Positions 1 through 8,783 are shown, counted from the first letter of the stretch. The stretch: DNA of 39,953 bases from JBBRMG01 sp038230955 (GCA_038230955.1 JBBRMG010000008.1:1-39953), one strand, 5' to 3'. A program made the numbers and translations. Notes: generated by a model not told the origin, from the letters alone.

Positions 1-1044
1 ATCGTAAATAGAGTTGGCAATAGCATTAATTTCTTGGTGGGCAAATGATGGCTGTAAAACAAATGTCCCTACCACGCCAATGATTACTGCGCACAGTACA
101 CAAATTAAAATAATGTTGGCAGATATCTGTTTTTTGTTATCGATCAGAATGTCACCGTCCTGATCAGTGGGAATTTGAGTAGAGGGTAATAATTTATTTA
201 TCCATATAGACTTGGCGTGAATCAGTGCAATGATCAGAGCTACAAGAAAAGAAGACGATATATATATCCAGTTATGTTGGACATAAAACAGAGCTATGGT
301 AAAAACAATTATGACTAGGGGAGCAAAAAAATTATACTGATTAGGGGAGAACTTATTCATGATTTCCAAAAAGTACTCTTTTTTCTTGGCCTCGTAATAA
401 GCCGTGCTCTCATTGTCATCTTTAAAATGGATAAATGACAGTAAGTACATTATATGGACGAACAAATAACAAAATAATCCTCCTGCTAAAAGTGAGTGGA
501 GCAAATCCAGAGGAGCAATGGAATCTTGTCCAAATAGAGGTAGGAATATTTTGAGGTTAGCTCCGTACAAAGTCAATGCAATGAGAAGGATTAAATACCA
601 GCAGTACAAAAAAACACGCCATCTCGGAGTCAGTTTCACCGGAGCTAGGGCAATGGCAGTTATCAAAAATCCCGGTATGCAAAATATTAACAGTACACCT
701 AGTGGCGCGTTATTAAAATACAACAGACTACCTGTAGCAGTGGTAAGGGTCACGATTACTAATTCGTTGATAACTGGCAGGATGTCGTCCCGGAACAGAA
801 AAGAGATTACAGCTGTGTAGGCTAAAGCGCTTATGAACAGGCTCATGCCTAGCACACCGCTAGGGGTGGCGTGTAGAGAGGTAGAGGAGATACCTCGAAG
901 GAAAATATACCCACCGATTATCAAGCTAAAAAATATTGCCAGTTTATAATGCGACCGGTTTTTATAAGATACATCTGCTGGTACTAGTGTCAGGCTACCA
1001 ATAATAGCCCCGGCAAAAAATAATATGTATAAAAGGGTTTCCAT
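1..1044 (-). CDS. polytopic membrane protein, 3' end cut by window edge
   Basis: An open frame reads from an ATG at 1044 down to base 1 without a stop, giving 348 codons; the C-terminus lies outside the window. The product is strongly hydrophobic, with about nine or ten probable membrane spans (first span at about residues 4-20, starting METLLYILFFAGAIIGS). One charged cytoplasmic or periplasmic stretch lies at about residues 208-230 (rich in D, E, K) and another with an acidic DQDGD segment at about 290-300. I recognise no catalytic motif. It is divergent from mreC, with about 150 bases between the two starts. The organisation resembles membrane-sensor N-terminal regions, but this is only inference because the C-terminal part is missing. 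Confidence 0.7.
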   Translation of the reverse strand, partial: METLLYILFFAGAIIGSLTLVPADVSYKNRSHYKLAIFFSLIIGGYIFLRGISSTSLHATPSGVLGMSLFISALAYTAVISFLFRDDILPVINELVIVTLTTATGSLLYFNNAPLGVLLIFCIPGFLITAIALAPVKLTPRWRVFLYCWYLILLIALTLYGANLKIFLPLFGQDSIAPLDLLHSLLAGGLFCYLFVHIMYLLSFIHFKDDNESTAYYEAKKKEYFLEIMNKFSPNQYNFFAPLVIIVFTIALFYVQHNWIYISSSFLVALIIALIHAKSIWINKLLPSTQIPTDQDGDILIDNKKQISANIILICVLCAVIIGVVGTFVLQPSFAHQEINAIANSIYD

Positions 1045-1192
1045 AAAGGCATAATAACAAAAATTGAACATTTGCGATATTAAATAAGGACATTTATTTC
1101 TTTTTTAGCTTGATAATATTAGAGTTATCCGTACAAATTATTGGAACATTGGCGACTAGTTTCCCAAGTGATACTCTGTTATTATTACTATT
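1045..1192. promoter_or_regulatory. divergent intergenic region, promoters not resolved
   Basis: This AT-rich spacer separates the starts of the minus-strand membrane protein and of mreC, so it must hold promoters for both. A TATTAT at 1180-1185, placed seven bases before the mreC ATG, would give a leaderless transcript, but I see no convincing -35 at the right distance. GATACT at 1170-1175 with TTGGCG at 1149-1154 is an alternative, although its 15-base spacer is short. No SD precedes mreC. Confidence 0.3.
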
Positions 1193-1993
1193 ATGAGATT
1201 CATTTACACCCGAGCATTTGCTATATTGTTTGTTTGTTTAGTAGTCCTAGTAATGGGGCTTTTCCTTCAAGTTAAGGGTTATTTGGAGCCAGTACAATAT
1301 GTGTTACTCCACTCCCCGCAACCAGTTATTCGCATAGTTAAGGGTGTTACTGACCCAGTGCAAAACTTCTTCGGTAATTTATTTACTGTTAGAAAAATTG
1401 TATCTGACAACACTCGGCTGACAGCACAAGTAGCCGAACTTCAGACAAAAGTTGCAGGCTTTGACGCACTTAAATCCGAGAACGAAGCTTTTAAAAAGGA
1501 GTTAGGTTTTGTGCAAGCTAGCCCTCCTGGACTACAGCCTTGCACCGTGTTAAGTAGCGACCCTGAAAATCTCACTGACACCCTTGTGTTAAATTGCGGC
1601 AAAGACAAAGGTATCACCGAAGGTCAAGCCGTAATTGCTCAAGGGTATCTGGTCGCTAAAATTATATTTGTGAACCAATCCACTAGTACGGCTTTATTAA
1701 TTATCAATTCGCAGTCCACGGTAGATGCTCGTATTAGTGGTACTGACACGGAAGGTGTGGTTAAAGGTTCATTTGGTTCTGGTGTGTTATTAGATTTAGT
1801 ATCCCAAAATGCAGACTTAAAAAAAGGTAGTCTCATTGTGACTGCTGGAATAAATAGCAGTATTACCCCGAACATACCAATTGGCCAAGTGGGTGATACC
1901 ATATCCAAACCGAATGAGTTATTTAAACGTGCCAGTATTGCTACCCCTGTCAGATTTCATGAAATTTATTACGTGTTCGTTGCCAAACGTTAA
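1193..1993 (+). CDS. mreC: rod shape-determining protein MreC
   Basis: MreC is a membrane-anchored scaffold of the elongation machinery; it bridges the MreB/MreD side to PBP2 on the outer face. At 266 residues the length is normal. There is a short cytoplasmic N-terminus, one membrane span at about residues 8-27, a coiled coil at about 65-105 (heptad pattern through NTRLTAQVAELQTKVAGF), and then the glycine- and valine-rich beta domain ending near the C-terminus (PNIPIGQVGDTISKP). The ATG has no SD, as is usual for most genes here. It is directly followed by mreD and PBP2, the classical mre order, so the assignment is secure. MreB is not in the window. Confidence 0.93.
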   Translation: MRFIYTRAFAILFVCLVVLVMGLFLQVKGYLEPVQYVLLHSPQPVIRIVKGVTDPVQNFFGNLFTVRKIVSDNTRLTAQVAELQTKVAGFDALKSENEAFKKELGFVQASPPGLQPCTVLSSDPENLTDTLVLNCGKDKGITEGQAVIAQGYLVAKIIFVNQSTSTALLIINSQSTVDARISGTDTEGVVKGSFGSGVLLDLVSQNADLKKGSLIVTAGINSSITPNIPIGQVGDTISKPNELFKRASIATPVRFHEIYYVFVAKR

Positions 1994-2002
1994 TTGCACA
2001 AT

Positions 2003-2536
2003 ATGAGATTTATTGCTTACATCATTATTATATTACTATTTATAGGTATTGGGTTTGGCGTAATGGCACCGCTCGGTCTTGGCTGGTTAGTACCAGGGTT
2101 GCCTCTATTGGTTGTAGTTTGTGTTGCTATGGAGTACGACTCATGGGATTACGTATTTTTTGCTTTAGTGGGTGGAGTATGGATGGATACAATGTATGCT
2201 TTACCAATTGGTAGTTTTACGGCGGCCTATTTGTTGGGAGGATTCTTGAGTTATACTGTTTTCCATAGCCTACTTTGGATCGAAGCCAATTGGAAATATT
2301 ATTTAGCCTTTGTACTTGGGGCTGATATCTTACTACTTGTTTGGTTATGGGCGTACACAAGCATATTGTCTAGACTCCAATGGATTGTTTTGCCAATTTC
2401 TGGTGCTGAGTTACTTCGTCATTCTTGGCAAATTATTATTATCCATTTAATATTTGCTTTTCCGGTGTATGGAGTAATTAATGCGGCCGTGGGTAGATGG
2501 AAAAATTTGCGGCGTCAACCTTTGCAATTATTGTAA
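2003..2536 (+). CDS. mreD: MreD-like rod shape membrane protein
   Basis: This small protein is almost entirely membrane-embedded, with about five or six spans, and sits between mreC and the PBP2 gene, which is the position of mreD. MreD belongs to the elongasome and helps couple MreC to the peptidoglycan synthases. Sequence conservation in MreD is low, so the call rests on hydrophobicity, length (177 residues) and gene order. The start is placed at the ATG at 2003; a TTG at 1994, directly after the mreC stop, would add three residues but has no support. The DSWDYVFFALVGGVWMD segment, with acidic residues in the early spans, fits the family. Confidence 0.82.
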   Translation: MRFIAYIIIILLFIGIGFGVMAPLGLGWLVPGLPLLVVVCVAMEYDSWDYVFFALVGGVWMDTMYALPIGSFTAAYLLGGFLSYTVFHSLLWIEANWKYYLAFVLGADILLLVWLWAYTSILSRLQWIVLPISGAELLRHSWQIIIIHLIFAFPVYGVINAAVGRWKNLRRQPLQLL

Positions 2537-2538
2537 TT

Positions 2539-4506
2539 ATGCCTAAAGATCCTTTTGAAATCTACACTTCGTCTGAGCCCGGTGCTAGTACGCCCAGGGA
2601 TTTGTCATGGGAAGAATCAGCTCATGATGCAGATAGTCCTGTAGAAGGGTTTGCCAATGTCGGAGACGGGGAAGACACACATAGGTCTATTCCGCGATGG
2701 GTTCATTTTGTAGTACTTGGTTGCTGCATTGTTTTAGCCGTTAAACTGTTTAGCGTCCAGGTCATGCAAGGGGGAAAATTTCAGGGATTAGCAGAGGGGA
2801 ATCGATTGCGAATACAAACAATTTTAGCTCCGCGGGGTAATATTGTTGATCGGACTGGCCAGGTACTAGCTCATAACACAGCCAGTTTTAGTTTAACCGC
2901 AGTGCCGGTAGACTTACCGAAGGAAGATATTAATCGCAAAGTGGCCGAGCTATCCCTACTTTTAAAGATTGATGAAAATGAGATTAAAGATAAATTGAAA
3001 GGGTTTAATACTCGTTCGTTTGAACCGATAATTTTAAAACAAGATTTAAGCCAGCAGGATAGTATTTTATTTGAAACTCACGCTTCGGAATTTCCCGGCT
3101 TTGCCGTAGCCAGTATTCCTATTCGGGAGTATCCAAACCCAGAAGCTTTTTCTCATTTGCTTGGATATAGCGGCATTGTTTCAGACACGGAGTTGGCCAA
3201 ATTAGCTTCACAAGGTTATGAACACAATGATTTTATTGGAAAACTGGGGATTGAGTCATCATATGAAAAATATTTGCGTGGTGTAAATGGTCAGCGCCAA
3301 GTACAAGTCGATGCCAGCGGTCATCCAGTTAAAGTGTTGGGCGATATTGAACCACAAGCCGGAAGCGTCGTGACGCTTAATATCAATCAAGGTTTGCAAG
3401 AAACTTTGTATAAGAGTTTTATGAAAACGCCTAACATTAAAGGAGCGGCAGTAGCAATGAATCCTAGAACTGGTGAAATATTAGCGTTGGTTTCTGTTCC
3501 GGGGTTTGACAATAACATGTTTGCTCACGGTATTAGTAGTGCCGATTACTCAAATTTGATTAACAACAAAGCTTTGCCTTTGTTTGATCGCGCCGTTAGT
3601 GGCACGTATCCACCCGGATCGACAGTGAAGCCAATGGTGGCCGCCGCCGCTTTGCAAGAAGGAGTGGTCAATGAGAACACAGTAATTGTAGATAGAGGCA
3701 AGCTGGTTATTCCCAATCAGTTTAACCCAAGTGTGACCTATGCTTTCAACGGATGGAAAGCATCTGGGTTGGGTCCAATGACTGTGCGCTCTGCTATTGC
3801 CGAGAGCAGTGACATTTATTTTTATACTGTAGCTGGAGGTCATCCTAGTTCTTCTGTGGTTGGGCTGGGAGCACAACGCTTGGCCGATTATTATCGTAAA
3901 TTTGGTGTTGGCAGTAAGACGGGAATAGATATCCAAGGAGAAAAACCCGGAATTGTTCCCGACCCAGCTTGGAAAGCGTCGTATTATAAAGGGGATCCAA
4001 TACTGTCAAAATGGTATTTGGGCGACACTTATCATGAAGGGATTGGGCAAGGAAATTTATTAACGACACCGCTACAAGTGGCTTTATGGACCGCTACGAT
4101 TGCTAACAATGGTAAAGCATACGCACCAACTATTTTGCATGATGTAAAAGATCAAAAAGGGAATATTATTTTTCGCCCTGAACATAAACTGTTGGTGGAT
4201 ACAAAAATATCAATGCAAGCCATAAAAATTGTTCAGGAAGGGATGCGCCAAACGGTTACCGGCGGTACTGGGCGGGCCCTTAATACTTTGCCTATTACGT
4301 CGGCCGGGAAAACTGGTACGTCTCAATTTGATGGCTCAGATCCAACTCGCACCCATGCGTGGTATACTTCTTACGCCCCTTATGAGGATCCGCAAATTGT
4401 GATTACCGTTTTAGTGGAAGCGGGGGGTGAAGGTCATGCTGCATCTGCGCCAATTGTGAAAGAGGCATTGCAGTGGTGTGCCGACAATAATTGTTTAAAC
4501 AAGTAA
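2539..4506 (+). CDS. mrdA: penicillin-binding protein 2, elongation transpeptidase
   Basis: This class B PBP cross-links peptidoglycan during elongation and partners with the SEDS protein RodA (not in this window). From the ATG at 2539, two bases after the mreD stop, it is 655 residues. Residues 1-50 are an acidic cytoplasmic tail, followed by one membrane span at about 52-72, the PBP dimerisation region with an RGNIVDRTG motif, and the transpeptidase domain. Catalytic motifs are visible: STVK with nucleophile S361 and K364, SSD at 423-425 (the SxD form of SxN), and KTG at 591-593. An ATG at 2497 inside mreD would add 14 residues, but that segment is just the mreD 3' end in another frame. The long acidic N-terminus is a mild oddity. 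Confidence 0.93.
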   Translation: MPKDPFEIYTSSEPGASTPRDLSWEESAHDADSPVEGFANVGDGEDTHRSIPRWVHFVVLGCCIVLAVKLFSVQVMQGGKFQGLAEGNRLRIQTILAPRGNIVDRTGQVLAHNTASFSLTAVPVDLPKEDINRKVAELSLLLKIDENEIKDKLKGFNTRSFEPIILKQDLSQQDSILFETHASEFPGFAVASIPIREYPNPEAFSHLLGYSGIVSDTELAKLASQGYEHNDFIGKLGIESSYEKYLRGVNGQRQVQVDASGHPVKVLGDIEPQAGSVVTLNINQGLQETLYKSFMKTPNIKGAAVAMNPRTGEILALVSVPGFDNNMFAHGISSADYSNLINNKALPLFDRAVSGTYPPGSTVKPMVAAAALQEGVVNENTVIVDRGKLVIPNQFNPSVTYAFNGWKASGLGPMTVRSAIAESSDIYFYTVAGGHPSSSVVGLGAQRLADYYRKFGVGSKTGIDIQGEKPGIVPDPAWKASYYKGDPILSKWYLGDTYHEGIGQGNLLTTPLQVALWTATIANNGKAYAPTILHDVKDQKGNIIFRPEHKLLVDTKISMQAIKIVQEGMRQTVTGGTGRALNTLPITSAGKTGTSQFDGSDPTRTHAWYTSYAPYEDPQIVITVLVEAGGEGHAASAPIVKEALQWCADNNCLNK

Positions 4507-4522
4507 TCAATAAAAACCTAGA

Positions 4523-5380
4523 ATGTTATTAGACGGTAGAGAAATTGCGCGTAGTTTGCGCGAGGCGGTGGCCGATAAAATTAAGAAACTACAGTTACCA
4601 TACAAGCCCATGCTTTGTGACATAGTCATAGGGGCTGACTCGGTGTCTTTGTCGTATGTAAGAGTGAAAGGCAAAGCGGCTGAGTCTGTCGGTATGGCCT
4701 TTCGATTGGAACAATTATCGCAAGATGCCACAACTGCCGATGTTATAGATGCGATTAGCGAAATTCAATCTGACCAGGCGTTATGCGGTTTAATTATTCA
4801 ATTGCCCGTGCCTGATCATATAGATAAGGATGCCGTGTTGAATGCAATTGCGGCGGAATATGATGTGGACTGTATTGGCGCCGAAAACAATAATGCGTTT
4901 TATCGCGGTCAGGGTGGCATGGTCCCGCCAACTGCCGGCGCGATTTGGCATATTTTATTGGCCCATTTTACATCAAAAAAAGAAAAGTTTGAGGAAAAGG
5001 AATTTACTGTAGTGGGTCAGGGTGAGTTAGTGGGTAGACCGACAGCTTTTTTATTACAAGAAATGAACTTGGAAGTTGAAGTTGCGGATAAATCCGTAGC
5101 AGATTTAAAGTCGTTAACTCGTCGTGCTGACGTGCTTATTTCTGGGACAGGCATTGCCGGGCTCATTAACGGCGATATGGTAAAGCCGGGAGCAGTAGTC
5201 ATTGACGCCGGTACGTCGGAGTCAGGGGCAGGGATTGTTGGTGATGTCGATTTGGAATCGGTGGCGCCTGTTGCCAGTTATGTATCACCAGTGCCGGGTG
5301 GGGTGGGGCCAGTGACTGTGGCCAAGTTATTGGAAAATGTAGCATTGGTGGCGGAAACAAAAAGTAAACTAATAAAGTAG
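4523..5380 (+). CDS. folD: bifunctional methylenetetrahydrofolate dehydrogenase/cyclohydrolase FolD
   Basis: FolD interconverts 5,10-methylene-, 5,10-methenyl- and 10-formyl-tetrahydrofolate with NADP. The 285-residue length is standard. Motifs in order are the catalytic YVRVKGKAAESVG segment (Tyr and Lys conserved), QLPVP, DVDCIGAEN, PPTAGA, the nucleotide-binding VVGQGELVGRP, and the C-terminal PVPGGVGPVT signature. Two differences from the usual pattern are DVDC (normally DVDG) and GQGELVGRP (normally GRSxIVGxP); the key Lys, Gln and Asp are kept, so activity is expected. It starts 16 bases after the PBP2 gene and two bases before the EamA gene, so it is probably read from the mre operon even though the function is unrelated. 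Confidence 0.93.
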   Translation: MLLDGREIARSLREAVADKIKKLQLPYKPMLCDIVIGADSVSLSYVRVKGKAAESVGMAFRLEQLSQDATTADVIDAISEIQSDQALCGLIIQLPVPDHIDKDAVLNAIAAEYDVDCIGAENNNAFYRGQGGMVPPTAGAIWHILLAHFTSKKEKFEEKEFTVVGQGELVGRPTAFLLQEMNLEVEVADKSVADLKSLTRRADVLISGTGIAGLINGDMVKPGAVVIDAGTSESGAGIVGDVDLESVAPVASYVSPVPGGVGPVTVAKLLENVALVAETKSKLIK

Positions 5381-5381
5381 T

Positions 5382-6245
5382 ATGGGAATAATTTTTGCCC
5401 TGTTAGCCATGGTCTCGTGGGGGGCAGGGGACTTTTTGATAGAAAAAGGAACGCGCAAGTTCGGTGATGTTTTAACTCTTTTCTACATTACCGCGTTTGG
5501 CGCTATTTTTTTGTTGCCGTTTATTTATACTCAAGTTAGTGCTTTGATAAATACTGGCAGCATGCAACAATGGGCCTTGCTAGTTATCACTACTTTGGTG
5601 TTACTCGGTGCGGCAGTGTTTAATTTTGAAGCTTTGCGTATTGGAAAAATTTCTGCTATGGAGCCCATCTTTACCTTAGAAGTTTTAATTACAGTAGCGC
5701 TCAGCACCATTTTGATCAGAGAGACATTAACTGGATTCCAACTTGTATTGATTGCTTTGCTCATAGGCGGAATATTTCTAGTGGCATTAAAATCTTTTTC
5801 TCATCTTAGGCATATTACTTGGGAACGAGGGACATTGTACGCACTCATTGGTACTGTCTTTATGGGAGGGGTGAATTTTATGTTTGCCGTAACTGCTCGA
5901 TCCACTAGTCCCTTATTTGTTAATTGGTTTGCAAGTGCCGGGGTGGCAGTCCTAATGTTCCTATATATATTGTATCGTGGGCGGAGTAGAGAAATAATTC
6001 GTGGTTTAAAGCGAGGCACGCCACTCGTTTTGGGTGTGAGTTTTATAGATAACGCCGCTTGGGTAGCGTACTCGTATAGTATTTTATATTTACCAATTGC
6101 TATTGCTACGAGCATTAGTGAAAGCTACATTGCATTAGCCGCATTATTAGGTATTGTGGTTAACAAGGAAAAGTTAAGAGGTCATCAAATTGTGGGGTTA
6201 ATAGTAACGATAGCGGCGGCCGTGATATTGGCGTATTATGCTTGA
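5382..6245 (+). CDS. EamA/DMT-superfamily transporter
   Basis: The 287-residue protein has about ten membrane spans arranged as two EamA repeats, each with a short N-terminal Trp/Gly segment (first repeat MVSWGAGDFLIEKG). A conserved glutamate-containing segment (ISAMEPIFTLEVLI) ends the first half and ISESYIALAALLG matches it in the second half, as expected for internal duplication. Members of this drug/metabolite transporter superfamily export or import small metabolites; the substrate cannot be read from the sequence. It starts two bases after folD and is the last gene before the greA promoter, so it ends the mre-folD transcription unit. It stops with TGA, which supports the standard code. 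Confidence 0.85.
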   Translation: MGIIFALLAMVSWGAGDFLIEKGTRKFGDVLTLFYITAFGAIFLLPFIYTQVSALINTGSMQQWALLVITTLVLLGAAVFNFEALRIGKISAMEPIFTLEVLITVALSTILIRETLTGFQLVLIALLIGGIFLVALKSFSHLRHITWERGTLYALIGTVFMGGVNFMFAVTARSTSPLFVNWFASAGVAVLMFLYILYRGRSREIIRGLKRGTPLVLGVSFIDNAAWVAYSYSILYLPIAIATSISESYIALAALLGIVVNKEKLRGHQIVGLIVTIAAAVILAYYA

Positions 6246-6267
6246 TGTAGCCGTCTAGTACAGGAGA

Positions 6268-6296
6268 TTGACACTACTAAAAAATTTATGTAGACT
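6268..6296 (+). promoter_or_regulatory. sigma70-type promoter for greA
   Basis: TTGACA at 6268-6273 and TAGACT at 6291-6296 are separated by exactly 17 bases. The predicted start site near 6303 leaves a leader of about 27 bases before the greA ATG at 6330, and that leader has no SD. Confidence 0.75.
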
Positions 6297-6329
6297 ATAG
6301 CCAGAATTTATCTTTATACGAAACCCTAA

Positions 6330-6791
6330 ATGAGCAAAAAATATTTGTTGACCAATGAAGGCCTGTTGAAGTTGAATGATGAACTAAAAGTTCTCATTAA
6401 CGAAAAGCGTAAAGATGTTATAGAGCGCATTCGTGAAGCTGCCGCCCATGGTGATTTGTCCGAAAATGCGGATTACGCTCAGGCACGCGAAGAACAATCG
6501 TTCATTGAAGGCCGCATCCAGGAAATTGAAGACATGATTAAGAACGCGGAAATAATTACCGCATCCACTCAGCATTCAACCGTAACAATTGGTTCGAAAG
6601 TTGTGGTTAAAGCTAACGGCGAAGATAAGACTTACACCATTGTCGGTAGTAACGAAGCCAATCCGACGGCCGGCAAGATTTCCAACGAATCACTGGTCGG
6701 CCGGACATTACTCGGTAAAAAGGTGCACGATAAAGTGACTGTGACTACTCCAGCAGGCGAAAAAGAGTACGAAGTGGTGAGTATAAACTAA
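6330..6791 (+). CDS. greA: transcription elongation factor GreA
   Basis: GreA rescues backtracked RNA polymerase by stimulating cleavage of the transcript 3' end through the secondary channel. The 153-residue length is typical. The N-terminal coiled coil (about residues 1-75) carries the tip motif GDLSENADY with the acidic residues needed for cleavage, and the C-terminal FKBP-like domain (about 80-153) ends EKEYEVVSIN. It has its own promoter and a terminator right after the stop, so it is monocistronic. The ATG at 6330 gives the canonical N-terminus (MSKKYLLTNEGLLKL). Confidence 0.95.
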   Translation: MSKKYLLTNEGLLKLNDELKVLINEKRKDVIERIREAAAHGDLSENADYAQAREEQSFIEGRIQEIEDMIKNAEIITASTQHSTVTIGSKVVVKANGEDKTYTIVGSNEANPTAGKISNESLVGRTLLGKKVHDKVTVTTPAGEKEYEVVSIN

Positions 6792-6805
6792 GCATAATAA
6801 ATGGA

Positions 6806-6835
6806 AACTGGTCCTTAACGGGATCAGTTTTTTTT
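6806..6835 (+). terminator. intrinsic terminator after greA
   Basis: AACTGGTCC at 6806-6814 pairs with GGATCAGTT (including a G-T pair) around a short loop and runs straight into a run of eight T. It begins 15 bases after the greA stop. Its loop overlaps the -35 proposed for lysS. Confidence 0.85.
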
Positions 6836-6843
6836 GGTATAAT
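6815..6843 (+). promoter_or_regulatory. promoter for the lysS-pyrH operon
   Basis: TATAAT at 6838-6843 is a perfect -10. A weaker -35 (TTAACG, 6815-6820) lies 17 bases upstream, inside the terminator of greA. The start site would be near 6850, with a short leader before the ATG at 6867. Confidence 0.65.
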
Positions 6844-6866
6844 TTGAAGACTAAATCATAGGTGAA

Positions 6867-8783
6867 ATGAACGAACGACTCGAAGACATTATCAGTTTCC
6901 GCAAGAAGAAATTGCACGCTATTATTGATGCCGGCATGGACCCGTATCCATCAACCACTAACCGCACGCATACAAATGCTGAAGTCTTGGAGCAGTTTGG
7001 TGCTATGCAGGACCAGGCGCTGACTCTAGTCGGTCGTATCCGCGGTATTCGGGTTATGGGCAAACTGGCCTTTGTCCATATTGAAGACGGCACTGCTCGT
7101 ATTCAGGCATTGTTGAAAGAAGATGAAGTGGGCGAACAGCCATTCCAGTTTTTTATAGATAACTTTGACACCGGTGACTTTGTTGAACTGACCGGCAGTT
7201 TGTTCTTAACCAAGACCGAAGAAAAAACTTTGAAAGCGAGTAGCTATCGCATGCTAGCCAAATCTTTGCGCCCACTGCCATCGGAACATTATGGACTGGA
7301 AGATACTGAACTGAAATTGCGCAAACGGTATTTAGACATTTTGCTTGATCCAGAAGTGAAACAGTTGTTTGTAAAAAAAGATCAGTTTTGGTCGTCTATG
7401 CGAAACTTTTTGGTTAGTCGCGGATTCTTAGAAGTGCAAATGCCTGTGCTCGAGCCTACTCCTGGTGGTGCCGAAGCCGAACCATTTGTGACTCATCACA
7501 ACGCTTTGAGTCGAGATTTTTTTCTGCGCATTTCTTTGGAACTGCCTTTGAAGAAGATGTTAGTTGCCGGTTATGAAAAAGTATTTGAGATTGGTCGCAT
7601 TTTCCGTAACGAAGGCATTTCACCAACTCACTTGCAAGACTACACACAGATGGAATTCTACTGGGCGTATGGCGACTTCGACAAGATGATGAAATTCGTT
7701 CAAGAGATGTATCAAAATATTATCCAAGAAACGTTTGGTACCTTAAGCATTAGTGCAGAAACTCCAATGGGCACAGTTACTGCTGATTGGAGTGGCGATT
7801 GGCAAAAGGTTGATTATATGGATTTGTTTCAAAATCATACTGGTATTGATTTACAAACTGCTGTTGATGCCGATCTCAAAACTTACGCAGATACTCACCA
7901 CATTAGTTACGAAAGCTTTGCTCAACGCGGTCGGCTAATCGATTTAATTTTCAAAAAGGTTCGTGGGCAAATCCCGACTGACAAGCCAGTGTTTTTGGTC
8001 AACCAACCAATAGAGCTTGAACCATTAGCCAAGCGTGACCCTAAGAACCCTAAGGTCGTCCAGCGCATGCAAATAATTGCTTACGGCACTGAGTTAGGCA
8101 AAGGCTTTGGCGAATTGAATGATCCGATTGACCAACAAGCTCGGTTTGAAGCCCAAATGCAATTGCGTGATGCCGGTGACAGTGAAGCCCAAATGTTAGA
8201 TGAAGATTACATGGAAGCGATGGAATATGGCATGCCACCTGCGGCCGGATTTGGTTTGAGTGAACGACTATTTTCTGTATTAGCGGGCAAAACCATTCGG
8301 GAAGCGTCAATTTTTCCATTAATGAAAGACGAACACGGCGACACTGCGACTGGTAAATCGAAAGATAGTCAGATTGCTGTGGCGGTCATCAATAAAGCCA
8401 CTCCCATGGAACCATGGCAGGAAATGAATACCGTGGCCCATTTGAACGCCGCATTTGCCGCGCGCAAAGGCAAAAGCTTGCTGTATCAAGACCAGATTTC
8501 AACTCAGGACGATCATCAGATTAATCTCAATATTCAACACGCCATTATGATAAAGACGGCTCAATCAGCAAACAGCGTTCGCGAACTAATAGAGAAGGCT
8601 CGGACTGCAGGATTGGAAGTGGCTGAGTTCACCCGCGAAATGATTGAAACCACCAACGACAAGAAAGTAATTGAAATGACTAAAGGCAAGTCGTATGCGG
8701 ACATTGATTATCTCGGTGTATTGGTATTTGGCAAGAAATCGATAGTAGATGAATTAACCAAAGATTTTCCACTTTACTCCTAA
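6867..8783 (+). CDS. lysS: lysyl-tRNA synthetase (class II) fused to a DUF2000-like domain
   Basis: It charges tRNA-Lys with lysine. At 638 residues it is about 130 longer than a standard bacterial LysRS. The N-terminal OB-fold anticodon-binding domain is at about residues 55-150, and the class II catalytic core at about 165-480. Motif 2 (FEIGRIFRNEGISPTHLQDY) and motif 3 (GFGLSERL) are clear. From about residue 497 to the end there is an additional domain (IAVAVINKATP, then HLNAAFAARKG, then YLGVLVFGKKSIVDELTK) whose pattern matches DUF2000, a family related to the peptidyl-tRNA hydrolase 2 fold. The weak AGGTGA before the ATG is the only SD-like site among the operon genes. It is the first gene of a long operon. 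Confidence 0.94.
   Translation: MNERLEDIISFRKKKLHAIIDAGMDPYPSTTNRTHTNAEVLEQFGAMQDQALTLVGRIRGIRVMGKLAFVHIEDGTARIQALLKEDEVGEQPFQFFIDNFDTGDFVELTGSLFLTKTEEKTLKASSYRMLAKSLRPLPSEHYGLEDTELKLRKRYLDILLDPEVKQLFVKKDQFWSSMRNFLVSRGFLEVQMPVLEPTPGGAEAEPFVTHHNALSRDFFLRISLELPLKKMLVAGYEKVFEIGRIFRNEGISPTHLQDYTQMEFYWAYGDFDKMMKFVQEMYQNIIQETFGTLSISAETPMGTVTADWSGDWQKVDYMDLFQNHTGIDLQTAVDADLKTYADTHHISYESFAQRGRLIDLIFKKVRGQIPTDKPVFLVNQPIELEPLAKRDPKNPKVVQRMQIIAYGTELGKGFGELNDPIDQQARFEAQMQLRDAGDSEAQMLDEDYMEAMEYGMPPAAGFGLSERLFSVLAGKTIREASIFPLMKDEHGDTATGKSKDSQIAVAVINKATPMEPWQEMNTVAHLNAAFAARKGKSLLYQDQISTQDDHQINLNIQHAIMIKTAQSANSVRELIEKARTAGLEVAEFTREMIETTNDKKVIEMTKGKSYADIDYLGVLVFGKKSIVDELTKDFPLYS

Noticed and set aside
518..820. 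Plus-strand open frame of 100 codons
   Set aside because: It lies entirely inside the long minus-strand membrane protein frame (1-1044), has no SD or promoter, and its product looks unlike a real protein.
2497..2538. Upstream ATG start for the PBP2 gene
   Set aside because: The added 14 residues are encoded by the end of mreD in another frame; the ATG at 2539, two bases after the mreD stop, fits the packing of the operon.
3550..4069. Minus-strand open frames inside the PBP2 gene
   Set aside because: They are shadows across the transpeptidase domain with no initiation signals.
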